A stretch of DNA of 64,000 nucleotides from Bacteriovoracaceae bacterium UBA6261. GTDB taxonomy: Bacteria; Bdellovibrionota; Bacteriovoracia; Bacteriovoracales; Bacteriovoracaceae. Location of the stretch: assembly GCA_002440825.1 (NCBI GenBank), contig DJVH01000095.1, positions 1 through 64,000 on the forward strand. The letters run 5' to 3'. The notes below the pieces were generated by a model. The model made no database searches. It was not told the origin of the DNA and worked only from the letters and a program-made list of their open reading frames with translations. Position 1 is the stretch's first letter, and each line of letters starts with the position of its first letter. Below are positions 1 to 8,800 of the stretch, piece after piece. A program made the translations under genes and the position numbers.

Positions 1-31
1 TGTAGTGTTTAACTAAAAACTTTCCTCTTTT
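1..31 (+). repeat. Left terminal inverted repeat of the transposon
   Basis: It matches the reverse complement of 2950-2980. The first seven bases TGTAGTG are identical, then TAAAAACTT and CCTCTTTT blocks match with a one-base gap. The window begins exactly here, so the repeat could extend further left. Confidence 0.75.
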
Positions 32-84
32 TCAATCATATCACTAAATCCGAAATGCCTCTTTTAACAAAAGGAGGATCATTT

Positions 85-1971
85 ATGTCAAGTTTAGGAA
101 AGAGATGGAAGCGCAAAGTTTCGCGGCAATTTTCAATTGAAGAAAAGAAGAAGATTGTTGAAGAGTTTATTGATTCTGGATTATCCGCAAGATTATTTGC
201 TCCAAAGTATGACATTCGAATGGAGACACTTTCTAAATGGAAGCAGCTCTATTTACATCCAAGCAGGTTGAAAAAAAGAACAATCAAGCGTGGTGGTCCC
301 TATGCACTTCAGGAAAGATTGAATGCAGTTGAGGCCTATATTAAAAGCGGCCTCTCCCAAAGAGATTTCTCAAAGACTTGGGGTGTATCTGAGGTAACTT
401 TGGGGCGCTGGCATTCACTTTATCAAAAGCATGGCCCTAAAGGTCTTGAGGGAAGTGTCTTTCAAGACACATTCAGAAAGTACAAAGCACGTCACCATAA
501 GAAAATTTCAGAGAAGCTTGAAGAAGTTATCATTAAAACTAAAACTTCGAATCCTACATTTGGACTAAGAAAAGTTAAAAACTTTTTAAATCGATTTGAG
601 GGGTTAAAAGTCTCTACAGGAGCCATTAGCAGAGTTCTCAAAGAAGAAAACATTCCTTTAGTCGAAGTAGTGAGAAAGCAGAAGCGCACTTCAGATCGTG
701 TGCGTAGTTTTGAAAGAGCTACGGCAATGCAACTTTGGCAAACCGACATCACAAGTTTTGTTCTGGCACGAAATGGAACACGAGTTTATCTCACCGTCTT
801 TCTCGATGATTACAGCCGTTATATTGTCGCTTGGAATTTACAACTGAGACAGACAAGTGAATTTGTAATGAACACTGTACTTGATGGCTTTCAGAATTAT
901 GGAAAACCGGAAGAGATTTTATCCGATCAAGGGCGACAGTATTTTAGCTGGAGGGGAAAAAGTGATTTTCAAAGAATGCTTGAGAAAGAAGGAATTAAGC
1001 ATGTGGTAGCACGAAGCCATCATCCTCAGACTGTAGGAAAATGCGAAAGGCTTTGGGAGACAGTAGGACAGGAATTTTGGAATCGTGTTCGTCCTCAAGA
1101 ATTATCTGATGCACGCGAGAGATTAAAACACTACTTCAATCACTACAATCACTTTCGGCCTCATCAAGGAATTGGAGGAATGGTTCCCGCTGATCGTTTC
1201 TTCGGTGTTGAAAGTGAAGTCAGAAAAATTTTAGAAGATTCAATTGAACAAAACTCTCTGCGCATGGCCCTGGATGAAGCGCCTCGCTCTCCAGTGTTTT
1301 TAGTTGGAAACATTGGAGGAAAAAGTGTGTCACTTCATGGTGAAGGTGGGCATTTAATTTTCCAATCACCAGATGGAGTGATCAGCAAAATTAAAACAAA
1401 TGAATTTGGATTTACGCAAATTAATGGAGAAGAAAATGGACGAACAAAACATGAAGAAAACTCGAATCAAAAAAACGCAAAAGAGACGATTGCAAATGAT
1501 GGAGAGGCCTGCATTGCCGATCAAAATACTTTGGCATCAAGCGAGCGAAGACCAGAAGAAAACCGCCCATCAGACGGGAATGATCATGTTAGAATATTGG
1601 ATGGGAAGACTATCAAAGACGGAAGCAGCGAATGCGTTGAACATACCGGCGTTGAGGCTGTGGCAAATGTCACAGCAAGCCTCGACCGGAATGCTGGTTG
1701 GTCTTCTCAAGCAACCAACGATGAGGAAAAAAGATATGAAGATGAATCCAGAGTTAGATGTGAAAGCGCTTCTAAAGAAGATTGCGGAGCTGGAGAGAAC
1801 GATAGAGATGCAAGATCGATTGATAGCGATCATGCGCGAAATGCCGGGACTCAAGGAAGTGAAAGAACCGAAACCTCCAAAGGAGAAGAAGATTGGAGAG
1901 CAGAAAGCGATACAAAAACGAGTTCAAAAGAAAGATCGGTCTTTGGCTTCTGGAAAAAGGACGAAGAGTAA
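85..1971 (+). CDS. Large DDE transposase (rve integrase core), first gene of the element
   Basis: ATG 85 is chosen because AAGGAGGA lies at 71-78; an in-frame ATG at 55 has no such site. The protein has two tandem helix-turn-helix segments (around residues 15-60 and 75-115), an HTH_21-like region, then an rve catalytic core. The triad is visible as D221 (WQTDITS), D281 (LSDQG) and E321 (KCERLW), with spacing close to IS3/IS481-type enzymes. A beta-rich segment follows around residue 410. The last ~190 residues are polar and low in hydrophobics, and this stretch overlaps the next gene in another frame. That tail may therefore be only a by-product of the overlap, with the functional enzyme ending near residue 440. 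It would cut and join transposon ends. Confidence 0.85.
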   Translation: MSSLGKRWKRKVSRQFSIEEKKKIVEEFIDSGLSARLFAPKYDIRMETLSKWKQLYLHPSRLKKRTIKRGGPYALQERLNAVEAYIKSGLSQRDFSKTWGVSEVTLGRWHSLYQKHGPKGLEGSVFQDTFRKYKARHHKKISEKLEEVIIKTKTSNPTFGLRKVKNFLNRFEGLKVSTGAISRVLKEENIPLVEVVRKQKRTSDRVRSFERATAMQLWQTDITSFVLARNGTRVYLTVFLDDYSRYIVAWNLQLRQTSEFVMNTVLDGFQNYGKPEEILSDQGRQYFSWRGKSDFQRMLEKEGIKHVVARSHHPQTVGKCERLWETVGQEFWNRVRPQELSDARERLKHYFNHYNHFRPHQGIGGMVPADRFFGVESEVRKILEDSIEQNSLRMALDEAPRSPVFLVGNIGGKSVSLHGEGGHLIFQSPDGVISKIKTNEFGFTQINGEENGRTKHEENSNQKNAKETIANDGEACIADQNTLASSERRPEENRPSDGNDHVRILDGKTIKDGSSECVEHTGVEAVANVTASLDRNAGWSSQATNDEEKRYEDESRVRCESASKEDCGAGENDRDARSIDSDHARNAGTQGSERTETSKGEEDWRAESDTKTSSKERSVFGFWKKDEE

Positions 1972-2041
1972 AAATGGAAGAAGTCGCAATGAGACTGGGA
2001 GTGACGAAGCGAACTCTTCGAGCGTGGAAAGCAAAAGCTAA
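1400..2041 (+). CDS. Small basic helical/coiled-coil protein of the transposon
   Basis: This 213-residue frame lies +1 relative to the first transposase and overlaps its last 572 bases; it also overlaps the start of the second transposase by 149 bases. It looks like a genuine protein. It has an HTH-like stretch (TEAANALNIPALRLWQ), then a heptad-rich helix (LLKKIAELERTIEMQDRL), then a Lys/Arg-rich tail. That composition suggests DNA binding and dimerisation, perhaps as an accessory factor bridging the two transposases; this is inference. The start is uncertain: ATG 1400, 1424, 1436 and 1451 are all in frame, and a GGAGAAG lies at 1427-1433, which would favour a later start. No family recognised. 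Confidence 0.6.
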   Translation: MNLDLRKLMEKKMDEQNMKKTRIKKTQKRRLQMMERPALPIKILWHQASEDQKKTAHQTGMIMLEYWMGRLSKTEAANALNIPALRLWQMSQQASTGMLVGLLKQPTMRKKDMKMNPELDVKALLKKIAELERTIEMQDRLIAIMREMPGLKEVKEPKPPKEKKIGEQKAIQKRVQKKDRSLASGKRTKSKNGRSRNETGSDEANSSSVESKS

Positions 2042-2951
2042 AAAGGATTGTGATAAAAGGTCAGGAAGACCTTCTTATACAAATGAAGATCATCGTCGTG
2101 CTTTACTGCTGGTCGCTCGTGAATTGAAAAAGCAAGGTTATCCAGGAAGCTCTGCGATTGCATCTGCATTGTCAAAAAAAGTTCCGCTGAGATTGATTCG
2201 TCTTTACGTTGGAAAAATTAAAACAAGACGAAGAATCAAATTGCGAGAGCTCCATCTCCAAAATCGAATATCGACCATTGTTAAATCTGCCAACGTCATC
2301 TGGTCACAAGATGGAACACATTTAGGCAGAAATAAAAAAAGATCGTTAGAAGCTCAGGTTATAAAAGATCGTGCAAGTCTAAAAGTGTTGTCTATTCTGA
2401 CAGGAAACAGCGCTGATGGAAAAACAATAGTTGCCATGTTCAAAGAACTAAAAAAAACGCGATCATTACCACTGGTCTGGATGACGGATAACGGTTCTTG
2501 CTACGTGAATAAAGAAGTCGAAAAGTTCATGTCTGACGAAAAGATAATCCATCTGCGTTCATTGCCTCATACGCCTCAGCATAATGGATCAGCCGAAAGG
2601 ATGATGTTTGAACTAAAAACAGCGTCCCTGCTGGGGAAAAAGACTCTTGTGAATGACAATCTTAAGGTTCACGAAGCCTTCACAACAAGCGCCTTGATAA
2701 TAAATGAATACAGAAAACGGGCCGTGCTTGGATTTAAGAGTTCGAATGAAGTTGACGAAGAGATGCTAATGACTGAGCCCAATGTGAGCCGTGAACAGCT
2801 TTATGCAGAGTATGCTGAAGAGAAAAAACGACTGCATGAAAACCTATGTGGACGTGAGCTGCGAATGTGTGAACGCGAGATGGTTATGTGCTTATTAGAA
2901 AAATACGATCTGATTAACAGATCGAGAGGCATCAAGGAATATGTGGCGTGA
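1893..2951 (+). CDS. Second DDE transposase (rve core, D,D35E)
   Basis: The start is TTG 1893, supported by AGGAG at 1881-1885 and by an N-terminal helix-turn-helix (VAMRLGVTKRTLRAWK) that begins only ~28 residues later. The catalytic core shows D140 (WSQDGTH), D199 (MTDNGS) and E235 (GSAERM), giving D-58-D-35-E. It is shorter (352 residues) than the first enzyme and has only one N-terminal HTH domain. The stop codon falls at the right inverted repeat. Both transposases keep full triads, so neither looks like a decayed copy. A two-enzyme requirement, as in elements with heteromeric transposases, is possible but unproven. Confidence 0.85.
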   Translation: MESRKRYKNEFKRKIGLWLLEKGRRVKMEEVAMRLGVTKRTLRAWKAKAKKDCDKRSGRPSYTNEDHRRALLLVARELKKQGYPGSSAIASALSKKVPLRLIRLYVGKIKTRRRIKLRELHLQNRISTIVKSANVIWSQDGTHLGRNKKRSLEAQVIKDRASLKVLSILTGNSADGKTIVAMFKELKKTRSLPLVWMTDNGSCYVNKEVEKFMSDEKIIHLRSLPHTPQHNGSAERMMFELKTASLLGKKTLVNDNLKVHEAFTTSALIINEYRKRAVLGFKSSNEVDEEMLMTEPNVSREQLYAEYAEEKKRLHENLCGRELRMCEREMVMCLLEKYDLINRSRGIKEYVA

Positions 2952-2980
2952 AAAGAGGAAGTTTTTATGTGTTCACTACA
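2950..2980 (-). repeat. Right terminal inverted repeat of the transposon
   Basis: It carries AAAAGAGG, AAGTTTTTA and the terminal CACTACA, mirroring the left end. It begins at the stop codon of the second transposase, so the last gene abuts the transposon end. Host-gene sequence resumes at 2981. Confidence 0.75.
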
Positions 2981-4137
2981 ACTGCATTTTGCAAAGGATC
3001 GATAAATACAAATCCGTGCAGTGGACCGGTTTGAATATCAGTGATGTGATTTTGTCCTTGATCAGGATCAGAAAAACTTATATGTGATGATCCTTGATCT
3101 CCCTGAAAAATATTTATATCGTTCGCAATAACAGTCGGTGCTGTATTAATTTAGGAACCAACATTGACATGAATTGTCTTTTGCCCGATACCTGATGGAA
3201 CTGCATTGTCGCTAACTCCAACGATCAACGTATCGGGTCCAAGATATCCAAGTTTCGGTGTATAAGTTAAAACACCTTCTTGATTTAACAAAGCTGTTCC
3301 ATTAGAAGGTTTCGCAACAATAAAAAAAGTATGTCTTTGGTTTACATCAACATCTGTATAAGAAATTTGAGTGCTAGCTGATTTATTCTGCAAAGTTGAA
3401 AAGTCATTTGCAACAACAACCGGTATTGAATTCTGTGTGATTGAAATGGAAATAGTTTTCTTTCCGACGCCTGCTGGAATGGCAGTGTCTCTCACTGCGA
3501 CAGTCACATAATCAATTCCTGCATAGCCTGGTAGTGGAGAATAAGTTAAAAGTCCCTGCGCTGTTAATTGCGCTGATCCATGCGCGGGTTGAGTGATTAT
3601 CAGGAAAGAATGAGCTTGGTTAGCGTCTGCATCGGTGAACGAAACTTGGGTTGTTACTGATTTACTTTGAAAAGTTGTTAAGTTAGTAGCATCAACGATT
3701 GGTATATTGTTTGGGAGAACAGTCACGTTAACTTTTTTAATTCCTGAAAGCGATGGAGTTCCGTCATCTGTGACTTTTACAGTGAAATAATCATTACCAA
3801 TAAAGCCAGGCTTCGCCGTATAAAAAAATTTCGAACCTCTTATAGAAATTGTTCCATTGGCAGCATTTTCTTCTAAGGAATATTTAAACTTTTGCGGAAA
3901 TGTATTGGGATCATTTGGAAAAATTTGTGAAAACCCAGGATCCATTTGGATAACCGCAATATCATTGCCTGAAGGATTAGGAGGTAAATTCTCCTCGCTG
4001 ATATGATGCTGACTCTTTAGTTGAAATTTCTTATATGGGGATGCTGCTTGAGAAGAACTTGAAAGCGATAGAAAATAAATCGTGAAGAGAAAAAAGAATA
4101 AGGCCATTCCATTGGCCTTCGTTTTAGTAAGCTTCAT
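2981..4137 (-). pseudogene. Secreted cadherin/Big-like tandem-repeat protein, broken by an in-frame stop and the transposon
   Basis: From ATG 4137 the frame encodes a signal peptide, then repeats of about 90-100 residues with motifs such as FTDADANQ.HSF and LTYSPLPGYAG.D.VTV, typical of extracellular Ig/cadherin-like repeat adhesins. The frame meets TAA at 3151-3153. Translation past it continues in the same frame with another repeat start (INTAPTVIAND, then FSDPDQGQNH) until the transposon boundary at 2980. The gene is therefore doubly disrupted. The residual 328-residue product up to the TAA may still be made and exported. The rest of the gene, if it survives, lies left of the window. The 5' end resembles that of the Rhs gene. 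Confidence 0.85.
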
Positions 4138-4166
4138 ACTAATCCCTGAAAAATTATGTTTGTTTA

Positions 4167-4195
4167 ATTAAAGGGATGGAAAAAATTGCTGTCAA
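4167..4195 (-). promoter_or_regulatory. Sigma70-type promoter of the repeat-protein gene
   Basis: On the minus strand TTGACA (4190-4195) is followed after 17 bp by TTTAAT (4167-4172). The arrangement and much of the flanking sequence are the same as upstream of the Rhs gene at 10133-10161, which supports it as a functional element. Confidence 0.65.
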
Positions 4196-4810
4196 GATTG
4201 ATTAATCACGTGTGCATACAACTCGACGGTGTACTTTCTTTCTAATGCATTAACATTAAAGATCTTGATATTAAATTTATCAAAAAAATATTTTATAAAT
4301 TGTCAGTAAATTGATAATCGATTTGATTTTTGTATGAGTGAAGGACACTCCATGTAGAATCTTCGCCAAGATATATTTCAATGCCGTGTAAAATGAACTC
4401 GCCATTTTCGTTTTAGAGAAAGGAATTTTTCTTCATCACTTAGAAAAATTAAAAGATTGAATACAATAAATCTTTGGAGAATGGGGCCCTAACATTCAAT
4501 CAATTCACAGGAGTTAAATTATTATATTCTTCACTTAAACCGCTTGCTTTCAATTCATGAGCTCCTTTTCTTCTGGTGTAAACCCAAGCAATTTTGACTG
4601 ACGAAACAGCGATTTGAATACATCAAATTTTTTTTGGTTGCTTTCTCCTTGAATCATCATCTGCTACTGCAATTGCATCTTAAAATAACTCCATGCCAAT
4701 CCTAACCGAGCTGGGGCCGAACTTGGCAGTATAAAGTTGTTTAAAAGGCCCGAAAATTACTTTAGCCACTGAAATTCAAGTACGTTTTATATTTTTTAAA
4801 GTACATCACT
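4196..4810. other. AT-rich intergenic stretch with a possible decayed coding remnant
   Basis: No intact gene is seen in about 600 bp. On the minus strand around 4670-4500 there is a broken reading frame. One piece reads KKFDVFKSLFRQSKLLGF then TPEEKEL, and after a one-base shift another reads ELKASGLSEEYNNLTPVN before a stop. This looks like the end of a degraded gene, but I cannot name a family. The rest shows nothing convincing. Confidence 0.35.
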
Positions 4811-5269
4811 TTAAGAACACATTCTTTTATAAATCGCCAATTGAACTTTAGAATGATTTTCAATCCAATTATTTTTCTTAATAATCTCATCTATCCTTTT
4901 GCGCATGTTTTTTTTGATTTTACTGGAACGGCTTTTACATGCAAATTCCAATTGGGCTGTATTATTTGATAAAATTCTCCCAAGTTGTTCATTAATTTCT
5001 TCATTCGCACTACCTTCTAAACTTTCAAGTGCATTTAAATACAGCTCCAAACAATTTACACAGTCTTTAGTATTTAGAACACTAATCATTTTATTTACAG
5101 CTGGAATAAATTTCTCCTCTTGAAAACTCTCAAATCTATTTCTTCCTACTTTAGTATCACTAATAAACAAACTTCTCTCATCCTTAGAAGATTTTAATAT
5201 ATTGATGACTTCTTTAGTCGACACTTCAGCATTTGCTTTTATTGTGAAAAGAAAAATTAAAAATATCAT
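4811..5269 (-). CDS. Small secreted protein of unknown function
   Basis: The 152-residue product starts with a short signal peptide (cleavage near residue 15, after KANA). The rest is helical and charged, with four cysteines in the mature part (two in DCVNC, one in FACKS, one in RMCS at the C-terminus). GGAGG lies just before ATG 5269, supporting the start. It is the last gene of the same strand downstream of the Rhs gene and the small membrane protein, after ~200 bp. It could be an accessory or second immunity-like factor for that locus, or be unrelated. Nothing in the sequence identifies a family. Confidence 0.65.
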   Translation of the reverse strand: MIFLIFLFTIKANAEVSTKEVINILKSSKDERSLFISDTKVGRNRFESFQEEKFIPAVNKMISVLNTKDCVNCLELYLNALESLEGSANEEINEQLGRILSNNTAQLEFACKSRSSKIKKNMRKRIDEIIKKNNWIENHSKVQLAIYKRMCS

Positions 5270-5467
5270 TTTACCTCCAAATCAATCCACGGTGACGTCG
5301 GAAAACGTATCCATCTCTTCGTCAGAAAAGTTTATAGGTTTAAACTTAAGGGTTGTGTGAATGCGATTGCCATTTATTCTTTAATCATTGCCTCAAACCT
5401 TTAGGCAAATGACACTAGAGGATTTTTCTCTAGCAAAGGAGACAAAAGGCTGCTTTCAAAAAAAGTG

Positions 5468-5839
5468 TCATCGCTCTGACTTCACCTTCGAATAGACAAT
5501 TCCTAAAGGTAATACTGTAACAAAGAAGGCTATCGAAAGAGTCCCTATTGTAATTGGGCCGCAAGAGAAAGATTCGTTACAATATGGTCTAACCTGATAA
5601 AAATAAGAAGTGAAAATTATAATCCAAATCAAGATAACAAATAGAAACCATTTCAAAAGCGTCTTTCTAGTTAATTTTTTTACTTCGTTTGTTATAAAGC
5701 CAATTCCTAGGCTTACATAAACACCCAACACTGTGGTCGATGAAATAAATTCAATCCAGCCTTTAATATCGTTTCCAGCCCAACCTAAACCAAGGAGAAT
5801 GCCGAACGAAAGAATGTACCCAAAGATTCTAATTACCAT
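5468..5839 (-). CDS. Four-helix membrane protein, candidate immunity protein for the Rhs toxin
   Basis: The start ATG 5839 sits one base after the Rhs stop codon, and its ribosome site AGGAAG overlaps the last Rhs codons, so translation is likely coupled. About 123 residues form roughly four transmembrane helices: near residues 4-22, 30-50, 62-80 and 95-115. A short soluble loop contains two cysteines (PYCNESFSCG). In Rhs systems the gene directly downstream normally encodes the cognate immunity protein, so position argues for that role. A membrane-bound immunity protein would fit a toxin acting at or entering through the inner membrane. Function is inferred from position only. Confidence 0.6.
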   Translation of the reverse strand: MVIRIFGYILSFGILLGLGWAGNDIKGWIEFISSTTVLGVYVSLGIGFITNEVKKLTRKTLLKWFLFVILIWIIIFTSYFYQVRPYCNESFSCGPITIGTLSIAFFVTVLPLGIVYSKVKSER

Positions 5840-5840
5840 G

Positions 5841-8800
5841 TTACTTCCTGTCAAAATTTGCACTCCAAGGATCCATAAATAATAAAGGATCTTGAGAATT
5901 AGACGATGTAGCTCTTAGCACTTGATGAAATGGAGTTACATTTATAATTTCAAAAGTCCATTTATCATCGAACTGCCCATTTCTGAAAACATCATTCACA
6001 ATATCATCTAAACTTTCTTGCGCCTGTTCTCCACAGCCAAGCCATCCAACACCAAATGAAGATTGAAAATTATTTATAACTCCGTTTAGATATCCAGTTC
6101 CAGGTCGACGCAATCTTGATCTATTCATTCTATCGACGCTTCTCCAAAATTGATATCTTATCCTATTAACATCTACTTCGCTCAATCCAGATGGATCAAT
6201 TTTAGTAATGGGATTGTTATTCACATAACGATATAGATTTGTGTCTTCCCCCGCAAATCCAATCGGATCTTCAGAAATAAACCGACCTGTCCGTGGATCA
6301 TAATTTCTTGCTCTATTATAATAAAGACCGGACTCAAATTCAAATTCCCGACCTGCAAATCCATAGACCACCGCAGAGGAACTTTCGTTTAAGTTGAAAG
6401 CATCTTGAGCTTCCGATTCCGAAAGTTTCTCTCCAAAGGCACCAAAAGCTTTTTTATTCGTACTTGAAGTTGTGTTTAACACAGAACCAAGATGATCTGT
6501 AATGTTACTTTTAGATATTGTCGCTGTGACTTCGCCAAGGTGCTCATCAATTCCTTGTCCATCGACAAATAAAGTGAGTGCTTGATTTCCATTTTTAGAA
6601 AAAAGTATTTTTTCCTCATCACCAAGATACGCAAATGCCTGTGTAAAGTTTTTAGATGCCTGCCCACTCGCCATCTGTATATTTTTCGCTACTCTTCTAT
6701 CAAGAGCATCGTAATAATAAAGTGTGAGGAGAGAATCTCCATTAGTTCCAATTGAATATTGAAATGTATTCAACTTCCCATTCAAGTTATAAGAAAAATC
6801 TTTTTGAGTTTTATCTTTCTCATTTACAATGGTTGTTAGATTTCCAAGTCCATCCACACCGTAACCATAAACATTGTAAGCATACGGTGATTTCTTATCT
6901 CCTACTAAAGCATTGGCGATAAAAGTCCCGTTCCCCCAAATGGAATCTTTGACTCTGTTACCAACCCGATCATATGCAAATTCACGACTGCTTAGTTGAG
7001 AATTTTCACTAATTAATTGGTTTGTTTGATCATATTTATAAATGGTCTCAAAATTTTCTCTTTTGGAAGAAACAATATTTCCCGCGTGGTCATAGGTTAA
7101 ATCCTGCGACATTTCTATCGCATTCCCCTTGGTCCAATTTATTGAGTTCAGCCTACTCAATTGATCATAGGCCAGGGCCTGTTTTAGACCATCAGAATTT
7201 GTCATTGAAACCTTACGGCCAAAATCATCGTAGGCCATGAGTGATTCAAAAACTGGACTGTTGGCGCCGAAATAATTGCCAGAAGTTGCTCGAATCAACT
7301 GTCCGGCCGGGTTATGAGTATAAGAAATAAGGGTAGAACCATTTATCTCTTTAATTAGAGCAAGCTCACCTGTTGAATCATAGGAATATGTCAAATCTGA
7401 TTCAATCAACCCAAGAGGGTTGCCTGAACTTACTGCCAGGGCTTTTGATCTCGTAAGTTTGTATGGAGGTAAGCTTTCGTGCTCAAATGATAATTTTTCA
7501 ATTTCATTGTCCGCAGTTTTTAGCAGATCAGCTTCAAGGATTGGCTCATAAGAAAACGTTGAAGTTTTTGAATCCTCGACTTCATCTGAAGATTTTATTT
7601 TTTGACTTGTTTTAGAAATTAATCTGCCTAACTCATCGTAAGAGTAATTTGTAACTGTTTGTCTTGCTGCAGATGAATTAAGCTGATGGACCTCCCTAAC
7701 CAAGTGATCAGCATCATCGTAAGTATAAAGAGCAATTTCACGAGCTGCCTTACTTACTCCTTTATTATCAGTAATCACTGTCGGAGCATCTCTGCGAACA
7801 ACTCTACGATTTCCATCATACTCAAACCTGGTGTAATTTCCTTCTGCATCCGTCAGCTTGATTAAATCACCACGAAGATTGTATTCGAACTTAGTTACAG
7901 AACTGTCAGCTTCAATTTTTTGAACGAGTCTCTGCATAATGTCGTACTTAAAGACCGTCGTTTTTCCATCAGGGGCAATAATGGCCGAAGGTTTATCAAT
8001 AACAAAAGAAGACGAGGTCGCAGCGTTGTATTGATATTGAGTTTTTCGTCCAAGATTGTCTGTAACTTGGACTAATCTATCTCTTGAATCCCATTGATAT
8101 ATTGTAACTTCTTTTTTAGATGCGCTGAAAATTTCCTTTTGTAAAAGTCTTCCAAGAATATCGTATGAGTATTTTACCGATGGGCCCATATTGTCTGCAA
8201 TGAGAATAACTCTATCGTAATCATCATAAGAATAATTTAAAACTCTTCCACTGAGAAAGCTACGCGATGAAATGCGATATCTGTTATCATAAAAAAGTTT
8301 TTCTGGATTGTGAGAATCAAACTTTGTTAATTTTAACCCAAAATCATTTGTAGGTTCGGTAAATGAACCAACTCCATTATCAAATTTGATCACATTGCCA
8401 AAATCATCATACTCAAAAGAATTTCTAAGATCTTGTGAACTAACTTGAGAAATGTTTCCATTTACTGCATCAACTGAAAAAAAGACACTTCTACTGGGAT
8501 ATGAGATTTCTATCGGTAAATTAAATTTGGAATCATATGTTGCAGAAATTCCCACTGAATCTTCTGGTCGCTTGATTTGGGAAATATTACGATTTAAATC
8601 GTACTCAAAATTCGTGACGAAGTTATTTTGATCTTTGCGGTTTGTAACTCTATTTTGATCATTCCATTCTAAAAATTCTTTCCCACCGTCCGCATGAACT
8701 ATTTGTTTTAATCTGTAATAGTCATCGAAATAATATTTTGTTGCTGCACCGGAAATTTCGCGAACTGTTGTCAAACTAGAGTCAATTGTCGATTCGTAGG

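Larger units (their letters stand above)
1..2980 (+). mobile_element. Three-gene transposon with two DDE transposases and TG..CA terminal inverted repeats
   Basis: The unit starts at base 1 with TGTAGTG and ends at base 2980 with CACTACA. About 30 bp at each end form an imperfect inverted repeat. Between the ends lie three same-strand overlapping genes: a large DDE transposase, a small helical protein and a second DDE transposase. The TG...CA ends fit the integrase-type (rve) DDE elements. The element interrupts a secreted repeat-protein gene, whose remaining part resumes at base 2981. The left flank is outside the window, so a target duplication cannot be checked. I do not recognise it as a named IS family. 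Confidence 0.8.
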
